Positions 49,640 through 59,510 of a stretch of DNA of 64,000 nt are shown in pieces. Origin of the DNA: Prasinococcaceae sp. CCMP 1430 (taxonomy: Eukaryota; Prasinodermophyta; Palmophyllophyceae; Prasinococcales; Prasinococcaceae); the NCBI GenBank assembly GCA_013416795.1, contig RQSC01000029.1, positions 519,584 to 583,583 of the forward strand. The letters are read 5' to 3'. The notes under the pieces are model-generated. The model searched no databases. It was not told where the DNA came from and saw only the letters and a list, made by a program, of their open reading frames with translations. The translations under genes and the position numbers were made by a program. How positions within the stretch are numbered: position 1 is the stretch's first letter; every line of letters starts with the position of its first letter.

Positions 49640-51299
49640 GCAGGCGGACATCCCGGAGGACGACCCGCGCAACCCCGCCACCATCGCCGACAACGTCGGT
49701 GACAACGTCGGCGACGTCGCCGGCATGGGTGCCGATCTCTTCGAGTCGTTCGCCGGCTCGATCATCGCCGCGGCCGCGCTCGCGAGCAGCACCCAGGAGA
49801 TGGCGCTCCCCTTCTGGATTGCCGGCTTCGGCGTGCTCTCGGCCGTCATCGGCTTCTTCACCGTGTCCACCAAGGACGACGCCTCGCAGGAGGACCTCCT
49901 CCACTCGATCCACCGCGGCATCAACGTCGCGTCGGCGCTCGTGGTCGGCTTCTCGGCGCTCACCGTGTACATCCTCTTCGACCTCGACTCCGGCAACGAG
50001 ACCGGCTGGTGCAACATGACCCTCGCCCCCAGCGCCGGAGCGGCGGACTGCGAGCTCGAGGACCGCACCGGCTGGAAGTACTTCGGCTGCATCCTCATCG
50101 GCCTCGTCTCGGGTGTCGCCATCGGCATGGCCACCGAGTACTCGACCTCGTACGCGTACGCCCCCGTCCAGTCGATCACCCAGGCCGGCCAGACCGGCGG
50201 CGCCGCCACCGTCATCATCCAGGGCCTCGGCGTGGGCATGCTCTCGTGCGTGCCCCCCGTCGTCATCATCGTCGTCGCCATCATCGCGTGCTACGAGCTC
50301 GGCGGCGTGTACGGCATCGCCGTGGCCGCCGTGGGCATGCTCTCGACCCTGGGCGTGACCCTCGCCACCGACGCCTACGGCCCGGTCGCCGACAACGCCG
50401 GCGGCATCGCCGAGATGTCCCCCGACTGCCCCGAGGACGTGCGCGAGCGCACCGACAAGCTCGACGCGCTCGGCAACACCACCGCCGCCACCGGCAAGGG
50501 CTTCGCGATCGGCTCGGCCGTGCTCACCGCCCTGGCGCTCATGAACGCGTTCGTGTCGGACGTGCCCGTCGCGCTCTCGCTCCGCCTGACGGACCCGCTC
50601 GTGCTCGCCGGCGTGGTGCTGGGCGCCATGCTCCCGTACCTGTTCGGCGCCTTCACCATGCTCTCGGTGCGCAAGGCCGCCGACGCCATCATCGTCGAGG
50701 TCCAGGACCAGTTCCAGAACATCCCCGGCCTTCTCGCCGGCGAGCCGGGCGTCAAGCCCAACACCAAGCGCTGCGTCGACCGCTGCACCATGTCGTCGGT
50801 GCGCGAGATGATCCTCCCCGGCCTCGTCGCGGTGATGATGCCGCCCTCCATTGGCCTGCTCATCGGCGCCAACGCGCTCGGCGGCATGCTCATCGGCGCG
50901 ATCTCGTCGGGCTTCATGCTCGCCGTCATGATGTCGAACGCCGGCGGCGCGTGGGACAACTCCAAGAAGTACATCGAGAACGAGCAGCCGACCATCAACG
51001 GCGAGAAGATCGTCAAGAAGTCGGAGACCCACAAGGCGTGCGTCGTTGGCGACACCGTCGGCGACCCGTTCAAGGACACCTCGGGCCCCTCGCTCAACAT
51101 CCTCATCAAGCTCATGTCGGTGATGAGCCTGACGCTCGCGCCGATCTTCCGCGGCGACTGGACCACCTGGTGGGAGGGCGTCGTGTGCACCGCCGTGATG
51201 CTCGTCCTGGTGATCATCGCGTACTACTACGTGTGGGTGAAGGCGCCCCCCCCGCCCGAGTCGGTGGACCTCTCTGCTCAGAAGAAGGAGGAGGCGTAA
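48659..51299 (+). CDS. Vacuolar-type proton-translocating pyrophosphatase, K+-dependent type (5' exon unresolved)
   Basis: Exons seen are 48659-48769 (acceptor CGCCCGCAG; LPTDITLLTMVGPAFIAGII, then a membrane helix) and 49056-51299. The intron of 286 bp is phase 0 with a GTGCGTG donor and a CCTGCAG acceptor. The initiating exon is not identified. About 784 residues with some 16 membrane spans. Signature motifs are DVGADLVGKV and IADNVGDNVGDVAG for Mg-pyrophosphate binding, TEYSTSYAYAPVQS, DAYGPVADNAGGIAEM and NAGGAWDNSKKYIE. GNTTAATGKG carries Ala where K+-independent enzymes have Lys, so this is the K+-stimulated type 1 enzyme. It uses pyrophosphate to acidify vacuoles or acidocalcisomes. 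Codons are almost all C-ending (gcc, ctc, atc), a stronger bias than in neighbours, suggesting high expression. Confidence 0.96.
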
Positions 51300-51638
51300 G
51301 GCCCACCTCCTCCCTCGTCGCAGCACGCATGAGCAGCCTGGCTCTTCGCTCAGGCTGGCCTTCGGGCTGCGCGCAGCAACGCAGCACAGCGCGCGGTCGT
51401 CGCGCTCTCGCAGAATATAATTCACGCAAACTCAGATGCCAGGGCCCCGCAGCGCCAGCGCCTCCCACCCCACCCCCGGCCCGAACATCCACGCCCGCCC
51501 CCACTCACGCCCACCCGCACCCGCCCCGCGGGCCCACCTGCTCCTGCGGCGCCCGGCCCCACAGCCGCACGCTGCTGCGCCGCGCCCGCCCCGGCCGGCC
51601 GGTCCCCCCACACCCTCAAAAAAATTCGCTTGGCAGCC

Positions 51639-54539
51639 ATGATTCGGATGTTTACGACGGTGAGTGCCGCGCGGCGCCGCCCGCCTCTTCCGAGCTTCCC
51701 CTCAGAATGACCGGGTCGCGGATGGGGCGGGGGCGAGCCGCGCGTCCCCGCCCGCGCGGTCCGGCCGGGAGAATGGGAGACGTCAATCTCAATCTCAATC
51801 AGAGTGAAAGGGGGAAAGAAGGGATGTGCCGTTGCCCCCCCACCCTTTGCGAACCGTTTGTAACACCCATGCGCACGATATACACACCCACGGGAGATCT
51901 GGGGGCGGGAGCGCGGCCCCGTGTCCCGAAACCCCCGACCGGTGGGCGGCGGCGGCGGCGGCGGCGGCCGGCGGGGCGGCGCGCCACACTGGACGCCCTG
52001 GCCAGGGCCGAGCGGGCGAATGCCGTTGCCAAGGCCGCGCAGGAGGCGCCCGCGCAGAGGGAGCGCCCGGCGGGGGCCGGCTTCGGCGGCAAGGCCGCTC
52101 CGGCGAAGGGCGAGGATAGCGCCCCCCAACCGCCGAAGACGCTCGCAGACTTCACTGCGGCCGACGGCACGGTCGATCTCGAGGCCATGGAGGCCGCCGG
52201 GCTGTACTCGTCCAAGCTGCAGGTGGACGAGGCGGCGCTCGCCGACGAGGACGACGAGGACGACTTCGAGAACGTCTTCTTCAACGCCGACGGCACGCCC
52301 ATGAGCGCCGCGAAGCTCGATGCGCTGCGCGCGTACGACCCGGACGAGGCGAGCGCCGCACTCGCTGCCGCCCTGGCCGAGGGTGCCCCCGCCGGCGTCG
52401 ACGACGGTGCGGAGGAAGGCGACGATGGCCTCGTGTGGGGCGCGGAGGAGAGCGCCGACGAGACGGAGGTCGTGGTGGATGAGGTCAGCGAGTTGAGCGG
52501 CGACACGAGTACTGAGAGTGAGGAGGACGAGGGTGATGCGTACAAGGTCGTGGACGAGGACGGCAACGAGTACTGGTTCGATGCCGCGGGCAACATGGTG
52601 GGGGGCGAATTCGACCTTGGCGGCGACGAGGACGAAGACGGCGAGGATGCGCCGGACGTTTTTGCCGACGCGAGGGATGAGGTTGTCGTCGAGGTGGGTG
52701 TGCGCGTGACAACGACCTGTCTGCGCGTGGGCGCGCGCGCGCGCGCGCGGGCGGGCGTGCGTCTGCCTGGGCACCCGCCCGCATGAGCATAAGCTGACAC
52801 AGCGGCATCGCCACGTGCCCCTCGATCCCGCGCGCTCAAGGTCGAGGAGGCCGCCGCCCCCGCAAAGGCCAACCCGTGGGACGTCGAGTTCGACCCCGAC
52901 GAGGAAGAGGCCGGTGACGAGGAGGGCTGGACAGATGTCATTGTGTCTGATGCCGACGCGAGCACCTCGGGGGAGCAGGTGGTCGAGAGCGACACGGGCT
53001 TCTCCCCTCCGGCAGGACAGCAGGAGCTCTACCGCGTGGGGCGCGGATGGGCGCAGGGCACGAGCAGCCTGGCCAACGACTTCGAAGAGGACCTTCCGGC
53101 GGCTGGGCGGGACTATGTGGCGGGGCTGTCGCTTCAGGTGGAGGGCGCGATGAAAACGCGTCAGAGCCGCGCGCTGCGGCGCGAGCGAAAGGCCGCGCGC
53201 CGCGCGGCGGCGCAGAGCGTCGACGTGAGCGAGGGCGGTCTGAATCCGGAGAACGTCAAGAACGCGAGCCAGAGGGTCGCCGACGCCTCAGCAAAGGGGT
53301 CGCTGCGGACGATGTACGGCGAGGGTGCCGTGGCAGTGGCCAACGCCGCCGCTATGACGCCTGCAGAGCTCGCCACGCGCGCCGCCGCCGGCGACCAGGC
53401 CTCGAGCGCTGCCGCCGACACGGACCTGGCGCCGCCCAAGAGGAAGGTGCTCAAGCTGATGAAGATTGCAGGCGGGTGCAGGACGAATATGAAGCTGTTC
53501 TCGCCGGACGGCGACGGCACGCGGCCGATGATGGAGAAGGGTGCGTTGGATGCATGCGCGTGCGCGCGCACGAGGGCCGGCGCGCGCGGCGTCGCTTGAC
53601 TAACGCTCGCGCACTCGCACGCGCACGCGCCGCGCCGTTGCGCCCCTCACCCCCATCCTCACCCCCGGACGCGCAGTTCGAGTGGCAATGTTCCAGATGA
53701 TCGCGAGCCACATGGACTCGCCCATGGGCGTGGGCGCGCTCCCGGGTGGGCGCTGGATGGACCTCTATGCCGGCACAGGCGCCATTGGCCTTGAGGCCAT
53801 CAGCCGAGGCGCCGACGCGGCGCACTTCTGCGAGCTCGACCCGTGGGTGGTCTCAAAGTGCCTCCGACGCAACGTCCAGAAGGCGAGGTTCGAGGACTCG
53901 GCGACGCTCCACACCATGCGGGTGGAGGACCTCCTGCGCCGCGCGCAGTCGTACCCCAGTGCCTTCGGTGGCTCGTTCGAATACATGACCGTGTGTCCGC
54001 CGTATGAGAAGTGCTCGTATCCGGAGCTCTTCGAGCTCCTCGAGAACACCCCCTTGCTCACCGACGACTCGTACGTCGTGGTCGAGTACCCTGGACGCCT
54101 CCGCCGCCACGTGCCCGACACGCTGCGCGACGGCGCGCTGGAGAAGTTTCGCGACCGACGATATGGCCGGACGTGGCTGGCCATCTGGGGACCAGCGGGG
54201 CTGGCGCGCCGCATCGATGGCGACGACATCGACCCCACGAGCAAGAAGTTCCAGCCGAGGGCCACGTACACCAACTGGGATGCCGCCGGCGATAAGGAGG
54301 CCGCCTTTGCCGCCCTCAGCGATACAGACTTCGGCTCGGAGAGCGACGACGAGTACAGCGATCGGGAGTACGACAGCGACTTTGAGGACGCGTCGCCGCG
54401 CAGCGGCGGCCGCGCGGCGCGCCTGCGTGGCGATGGCGACGGCGCGCGGGGTGAGGATGGGGCGCCGCGCAGCGGCGGTCGCGCAGCGCGCCTGCGCGAC
54501 GACGGCGCGTGGGGTGGCGAGCCCATCATTGAGGGCTGA
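51639..54539 (+). CDS. RsmD-type RNA methyltransferase with long acidic N-terminal extension
   Basis: Probable exons are 51639-51659 (ATG; MIRMFTT, ending at a GTGAGT donor, tentative), an exon ending 52693 (5' boundary between about 51880 and 52000), 52841-53540 and 53677-54539. The last two introns (147 and 136 bp) are phase-matched. Splicing gives KVLKLMKIAGGCRTNMKLF, then MMEK-VRVAMFQMIASHMDS, then RWMDLYAGTGAIGLEAISRG. This is the RsmD arrangement: N-terminal RNA-contact segment, an R-x-M-x-x-(K/R)-V-R motif and the SAM-binding G-T-G-A-I-G loop. The catalytic (D/N)PPY motif reads CPPYEKCSY. RsmD methylates G966 of bacterial 16S rRNA, so this is likely a plastid enzyme. About 370 acidic, WW-like (DEDGNEYWFDAAGNMVGGEF) residues precede the domain, and the C-terminus has a duplicated SGGRAARLR motif. 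Confidence 0.8.
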
Positions 54540-54826
54540 GCGAGGAGGCGGAGGGGCGCGTGCGCGCGTGTATTGTAATTGGATTTTATAGTACTAGTCG
54601 TGAGTGCACACATGCGCTTGGGCTGGCGCGACGCCACAGCGCGTGCGCTGCTCGCCCGTGCGCGCGCGGGCGCTGCCTGGTCGCATCTGTCTCGCGCGCC
54701 GCAACCCGCGCAGCAGCCGCGTCCACAGGCGTGCTGTCCCACGTCATTTCGACCCCCCTACCCTCCGCCCCCCTCAGCGATCGCCTCTCAGGCGGCCGCC
54801 GCGGCCGCCGTGTCCGAGGTGCTCAG

Positions 54827-56095
54827 ATGCCGCTGCAGCCGCCGCTGCAGCCGCCGCTGCAGCCGTCGCCGAAGCGCCGCAGGCTAGGCACGGCAGCATG
54901 GGCGGCCGTCCCTCCCCCGGACGCGGCGGAAGTAATCGACGCGGCTCTCGTCGCCACGGCAGCAGACACGGCGAAGCGCGCCGCCGCTGTCGAGGACGTG
55001 GGCGTCGAAGGACACAGGGGTTCTGACGCGACCTGCGCGCACAGGCTCGCGCTCTGGTGCTCACTGCTCATGCGCGGTGCTGCAGGGCCGGCGGCTGAGG
55101 TACGTGTGCGCGCGTGCGTGCACGCGGCCGCCCTCTCGTGCGCGTGCTCGCCTGCACATGCCAGCAGCGTTCGCCGCGGCTCTTGCGCCGCGCGTTTGCA
55201 GCGGCAGTTGGCCCTGGCGCACTTGGCGAGCGGCTGCCAGCGTGAAACCCATGGCGCGGCGCGCGCGCAACGTCCCGGGGGGTGGCGCCGCGCGCCGTGC
55301 ACCTCTCAGCGGGCCCACCCTCCGCCCAATGCTGACATGCCCGCGCTACGCTGTGCGCGGGCGGCGCAGGAATGGGAGGTCGCCGCGGCACGCGCGTGGG
55401 CGCAGCTGGATGACATGGGCGAGGGCCCTGAGGGCACGCCGATGTGCGCACCGCTGTGCGCATTTGCGGCCGGGTGTGTGCTTGGCGCCTCCGCTTGCGA
55501 GCTTGCGCGCACCGGCTGGGCGATGGACGACGACGCGCCCAACGCACTCGCTCGCGCGCATGCATCGTTGGCAAAAGCTGGCGATGCAAGCGTTGAGACG
55601 CGCGCTCTCGCAGTTGCGCTCGGGGCCGCGCCGGCGTCACACGCGCGCGCTCCGGCCGCGAACTTCGACCCGCTGAGCACGATGGGTGCGGCCGGGTCGG
55701 CACCTTCAAACAACGGCGCGGGCGGCGCGCCCCAACGTGCCATTCTGTGCGCGGCACGCGCGGCTGACGGTGGAGCCGACGCGGTCGAGCGCGTGCGTCG
55801 CGTAGCTTCGAAGATGCTCGCGGCTAGAGAGGAGTGGTTCGGCGTTGTCGACTTTGGATGCGCGAAGTCCGCGCTCGTCCATGCCCGCTACGCCGCCGCG
55901 CTCGCAGTGCTCGCGCAGCGGCTGCCGACACGCAGCCGCGAAGCCGTCGCTGCGAGACACGGTGCCCTCACTGCAGCCGCAGAGGTAGCAAAAGAGGCGT
56001 CTACCCCTGCGCTGGACTCGCGCGTGGCCGTCTGGCTTGCGGCGGCAATGGTGGCGCTCGGCGAGAGCGTCGCGTGCGCCGACGGATGCTGCTAA
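54827..56095 (+). CDS. Unidentified Ala-rich helical protein
   Basis: Exons are 54827-55099 and 55370-56095. The 270-bp phase-0 intron has a GTACGTG donor and a GCGGCGCAG acceptor and no in-frame stop. The product is about 332 residues, from ATG 54827 (PLQPPLQPPLQPSPKRRRLG, a Pro/Leu/Gln repeat with a basic KRRR cluster). The rest is Ala-rich helices (EWEVAAARAWAQLDDMGEG, ERVRRVASKMLAAREEWFG, HARYAAALAVLAQRLP). No family is recognised. The start is uncertain because the frame is open upstream to 54560, but this ATG is the first that precedes protein-like sequence. TGTACA (56118-56123) lies 23 bp past the stop. Confidence 0.55.
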   Translation: MPLQPPLQPPLQPSPKRRRLGTAAWAAVPPPDAAEVIDAALVATAADTAKRAAAVEDVGVEGHRGSDATCAHRLALWCSLLMRGAAGPAAEVRVRACVHAAALSCACSPAHASSVRRGSCAARLQRQLALAHLASGCQRETHGAARAQRPGGWRRAPCTSQRAHPPPNADMPALRCARAAQEWEVAAARAWAQLDDMGEGPEGTPMCAPLCAFAAGCVLGASACELARTGWAMDDDAPNALARAHASLAKAGDASVETRALAVALGAAPASHARAPAANFDPLSTMGAAGSAPSNNGAGGAPQRAILCAARAADGGADAVERVRRVASKMLAAREEWFGVVDFGCAKSALVHARYAAALAVLAQRLPTRSREAVAARHGALTAAAEVAKEASTPALDSRVAVWLAAAMVALGESVACADGCC

Positions 56096-56117
56096 GAGGC
56101 GTGCCGCGGCGTGCCAA

Positions 56118-56123
56118 TGTACA
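56118..56123. terminator. TGTACA palindrome between convergent ends
   Basis: Lies 23 bp after the stop of the 54827-56095 gene and 84 bp from the stop of the minus-strand orphan exon at 56207. An A/T-rich tract follows. Candidate shared poly(A) signal. Confidence 0.4.
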
Positions 56124-56206
56124 CTAGTACTACTGTCTGTATTTCATGTGCATACCAACTCGCCCACGGATGTTCAGGCGCGCTTGGTCAGCGCGCTGCG
56201 CAAGGC

Positions 56207-56359
56207 TCACAAGCGTTCGATGGTGCCCTCTGCGCCGTCTAGCCGGACGACGTCGCCGCTCTCGAACGCCCTGGTGGCGCCCTTGACTCCCACAACTCTT
56301 TCAAAAAGCAAGCCCGCCGATTTGACGTGCGGCAGTGTGGCGTCTCGCAGCAGCTGCAT
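56207..56359 (-). CDS. Orphan terminal exon or small ORF
   Basis: Minus-strand codons read MQLLRDATLPHVKSAGLLFE, continue through GATRAFESGDVVRLDGAEGT and end IERL at a TGA. It can start at ATG 56359. Alternatively it is the last exon after the acceptor ATGCAG (ends 56354), which is preceded by ctaac, a good branch-point match, about 30 bp upstream. The residue pattern is protein-like and a TGTACA 3' signal lies at the right distance. No upstream exon is identifiable because the region beyond is the anoctamin 5' end. Function unknown. Confidence 0.45.
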   Translation of the reverse strand: MQLLRDATLPHVKSAGLLFERVVGVKGATRAFESGDVVRLDGAEGTIERL

Positions 56360-56560
56360 GCAGTCATCACAGCAGCGTGTCAGTTAGAGTTCCGTTCCCC
56401 GTCGGCGCGTTCGCAGGCTCGCGCGCGCGCCGACGCGCGTGTGCCGGTGGGTGGTGGTGTGTGTGTGTGTGTGTGTGGCGGGGGGGTGGCGCGCCACACG
56501 CAGCGGCGCACGGCGGGCGGAGGCCGCGCCTCGGGCGCGTGGCCGGCGCGAGCGGGGAGG

Positions 56561-59434
56561 ATGTCCGCGGCGGAGGGTGGGGGCCCGGCGAGCTCCCCTT
56601 CTGGCGCCGACGGGGCCCTCCTGGTGGAGCGTGGCGCGAATGGCGGCGGGAATGAGGCGGGTGCGTCTGCGTCTGCGCCGTCCGCGGAAGCATTCCCTCG
56701 CTCGTCGCAGCCCACCTCGCGCGCCAGCGACTCGGATGGGATTGATTTGCACGGTCAAAGTCGCTTGATGCGGTCCGAGTCGGTTCAGGTCACAAACGCT
56801 GCGGCACAGAAGGCGTCGGCGGCAGGCGCGCTGCCGCCATCCGAGGCGGGGCTCAGGTGGCGGCGATTCGCCCTCGAGGGCGAGGCGCGCTACGAATGGT
56901 TGCTTCGGCGATGGCCTCCGCGCGGGCGAGCCGAGCTCGCACTCATCTTCACGGCCAAGGGCGTCGAGTGCGGGCGACACTTTCAAATCGCCGGCCGCTT
57001 GCGTGAGGCAGGGCTGGTGGTGGCCGCGCCCGCACTCTCGCACGGCGCGGGCGCCCTGCTGCTGGTGCACGCGCCCGAGAGGGCGCTGCAGGCGGCCGCA
57101 GAGGGCCTCGGCGAGCGGCTGCGGCTACGGTGGGCGGTGGGTGGAGGGCGGGCGCCCTATACTCGCGCGTCAGCGCGATCATTCATCGGCGGTGGGGCGG
57201 ACGGCGCAACGCTGGGCGTGGCAAGTGCCAGCCAAGGCGGCGCGGGCGACGTGCCGCACTCGGCGTTTTCGCCTTCGATCCGCCTGTCGCTCCTCGAACG
57301 GCTCGTGACTGACGGCGACGTCGGCGCTGGCATCAACCTCTCGGAGGAGATGCGCGCCCACTACATCGCTGACGAAGGCGCCGTGCCCCTACACGACCGA
57401 GAGATTGCGGACTGGCTGTGCCAGCGCGTCGGCCACCTGTGGCCTCCATCGCGATGGTCGCCGTGGCCTATCGTTGACGGGGAGCGCTTTCGCAAGCTCC
57501 GGGAGCAGGGACGCGGCCTCATAAGCGCGCTGCTCGAATCGCATGGCCTCGCCTCTTCCAGCCTAATCGTGGACGACCTCTGCTTCTATAGCGGGCACCA
57601 GACCGCAATCTATTTTCTCTTCCTTAGCTTCTTGTGCTCGCAGATCGCCCCATTGGCGCTCATCGGAATCTGCGTGTGGGCGGCGCGGCTCGCTGTGCGC
57701 GTGGAGTTAGGCGACACTCCAACGGCCGCCCGCGTGGGCTCGGCGCTGGACATCTCCTTTGCACTGATGGTGAGCCTTTGGGCGACGGCGGTGGAGCATC
57801 TGTGGGAGCGCCGTGAGGCTCGCTTCGCGGTGCGCTGGGGGGGCGGTCACAAAGTCCCCGCGGAGGACAACCCCCGGCACGCGTTCTACTCGCTCAAGAC
57901 GAAGGCGAACCCTCTCGGATTACAGGTGCTCGCGACAGGTGAGGTGGTGAGGCACTACCCGCTGTGGCGACGCAAGGCAAAGCAAGCCGCCTCCGCTCTC
58001 CTGTTTGTCACTCTTGCCGCCGGACTGGGGGTGCTGATGTACTGGTGTTTTCACGTGTGGTTCAAGACTGACGATTTGGGAATCCAGCGGGTCGACGAGG
58101 ACGGGAACGTCATTGAAGAGGAGGCCATCGACCTCAGACAGCCGGCGAGCTTGCGCCGATTTCTTCCGAGCGCGATCGGCTTTGGCCTGGTGCTACCGAT
58201 TGTTGTGTACGCCGCTGACGTGCTCGCAGAGAGGCTCACGGGATGGGAGAACTACCGCCTGCAGGCGCACCACGACGACGCGGTGACGGCCAAGTCGTTT
58301 CCTTTCCAAGTCTTGGCCATGTACTTCACCGTCTTTGTCATCGCCTTTGGCCACGTCGATCTGTCGTGCGTCTGCGTCCCCGAGGCCAAGCTGGACGCCG
58401 TGCAGGCGCAGCTTTACAGCCAAGTCGGTGCGCTGACCGTCATACGCTGCTTCGTCACGGACACGGCCAAGTTCGCGGGAATCGCCCTGGTGACGTGGGC
58501 GCTCAAATGGATAACGAGGCGCCGCTTCAGGACGCAAGAGGACGACGACGATGAGGGAAGCGGTGGCCGCAGGATTCCCTCTCTGTCGGACCTGCGCGGC
58601 TGGGGGAAGCGGCTGCTCAACCTCGGGCTGCGCGTGTTATACCCCCCCGAGCTCCTCAGCACCATCGTCGACGGCGCTCTCGAGATGGGCGTTAAAGTTA
58701 AGCGCGGTGGGCGCATGGTGCTGAACACTATCGGCTTGGCTCCCGAGGTGGACGTAGAGTCTCCCGCCGGACTTTCTGACGGCGGGATGTCCAGCGAGTC
58801 GCAAACGTTCCGTGGCCCCAGCGGCAGCGGCGATTTGGGCAGCCCTTGCTCCGTGGACGAAGCCGCAGCGGCGGCGGCCGCCGCCGAGGCTGCGGAACGC
58901 GAGCGGACGGAGGAGGCCTACGTCCAGGCGGCAGGTTTCAAGATCAAGCTGCGCACCGAGTACTCTGAGGCCATGTTGCTGCTCGGGTTCGGTCTGCTCT
59001 TTTCGAGCGTCTTTCCTCTCATGCCGCTCATTGCAGGACTGAACTGGTGGCTTGAGATTCGTCTGGACGCGCGCAAGTTCATGCGCTCCCGAAGGCAATT
59101 CACCTACCGCGTTGCGACGATTGGTGTATGGAAGAGCGTTCTGCGCGCGCTGAGTCTGGGCGGCGTGCTCACCAACATAGCGGTGATCATCGTGACGCTG
59201 GATCTGGGCAGCGCCGCTGCCAAGGCGCCACCCAGCCACAAACTCCTGATTGCGTTGGCTGTCGAGCACGTGGTGCTCGCGCTCAAGGCGGCCATAGCCT
59301 TCGTCCTGCCCAAGACGCCGAGAGACGTCGCCGAGGAGGAACGGCGGCAGCGTGTTGTGCGCGCCCGCAGCAGGGGTGGGGCGGCGCCCATCGCCGGCGC
59401 AGCCACCGAGGGGCTGCTTGAGAGCGCAGCTTGA
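56561..59434 (+). CDS. Anoctamin/TMEM16 family membrane protein
   Basis: One intronless frame of 957 residues from ATG 56561. The first 330 residues are cytosolic: a Ser/Ala-rich start, then a ferredoxin-like dimerisation region (RAELALIFTAKGVECGRHFQ). The membrane part starts near 345 (YFLFLSFLCSQIAPLALIGI). It contains the family motifs LTGWENYRLQAHHDD, SFPFQVLAMYFTVFVIAFGH and EYSEAMLLLGFGLLFSSVFP, then LMPLIAGLNWWLEIRLDARK, which match the C-terminal anoctamin block (EIRLDA.KF). About ten hydrophobic segments are visible. Family members are Ca2+-activated lipid scramblases or anion channels. A long charged loop (EDDDDEGSGG and about 120 residues following) separates late helices, and the usual paired Glu of helix 7 are not evident, so Ca2+ gating is uncertain. 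The stop is 76 bp from the convergent NEK stop. Confidence 0.92.
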   Translation: MSAAEGGGPASSPSGADGALLVERGANGGGNEAGASASAPSAEAFPRSSQPTSRASDSDGIDLHGQSRLMRSESVQVTNAAAQKASAAGALPPSEAGLRWRRFALEGEARYEWLLRRWPPRGRAELALIFTAKGVECGRHFQIAGRLREAGLVVAAPALSHGAGALLLVHAPERALQAAAEGLGERLRLRWAVGGGRAPYTRASARSFIGGGADGATLGVASASQGGAGDVPHSAFSPSIRLSLLERLVTDGDVGAGINLSEEMRAHYIADEGAVPLHDREIADWLCQRVGHLWPPSRWSPWPIVDGERFRKLREQGRGLISALLESHGLASSSLIVDDLCFYSGHQTAIYFLFLSFLCSQIAPLALIGICVWAARLAVRVELGDTPTAARVGSALDISFALMVSLWATAVEHLWERREARFAVRWGGGHKVPAEDNPRHAFYSLKTKANPLGLQVLATGEVVRHYPLWRRKAKQAASALLFVTLAAGLGVLMYWCFHVWFKTDDLGIQRVDEDGNVIEEEAIDLRQPASLRRFLPSAIGFGLVLPIVVYAADVLAERLTGWENYRLQAHHDDAVTAKSFPFQVLAMYFTVFVIAFGHVDLSCVCVPEAKLDAVQAQLYSQVGALTVIRCFVTDTAKFAGIALVTWALKWITRRRFRTQEDDDDEGSGGRRIPSLSDLRGWGKRLLNLGLRVLYPPELLSTIVDGALEMGVKVKRGGRMVLNTIGLAPEVDVESPAGLSDGGMSSESQTFRGPSGSGDLGSPCSVDEAAAAAAAAEAAERERTEEAYVQAAGFKIKLRTEYSEAMLLLGFGLLFSSVFPLMPLIAGLNWWLEIRLDARKFMRSRRQFTYRVATIGVWKSVLRALSLGGVLTNIAVIIVTLDLGSAAAKAPPSHKLLIALAVEHVVLALKAAIAFVLPKTPRDVAEEERRQRVVRARSRGGAAPIAGAATEGLLESAA

Positions 59435-59510
59435 TGCGAGTGGGGCGCGGGAGCAGACTCGCAGGCACATTGTAGTGTACGCAATGTTACAACAACCGCC
59501 CCAGCGTCCC

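Noticed and set aside
50009-51300. Plus-strand frame 2 through the pyrophosphatase
   Set aside because: It is a shadow produced by GCC/CTC codon bias, rich in Arg and His; the real frame has all pyrophosphatase motifs.
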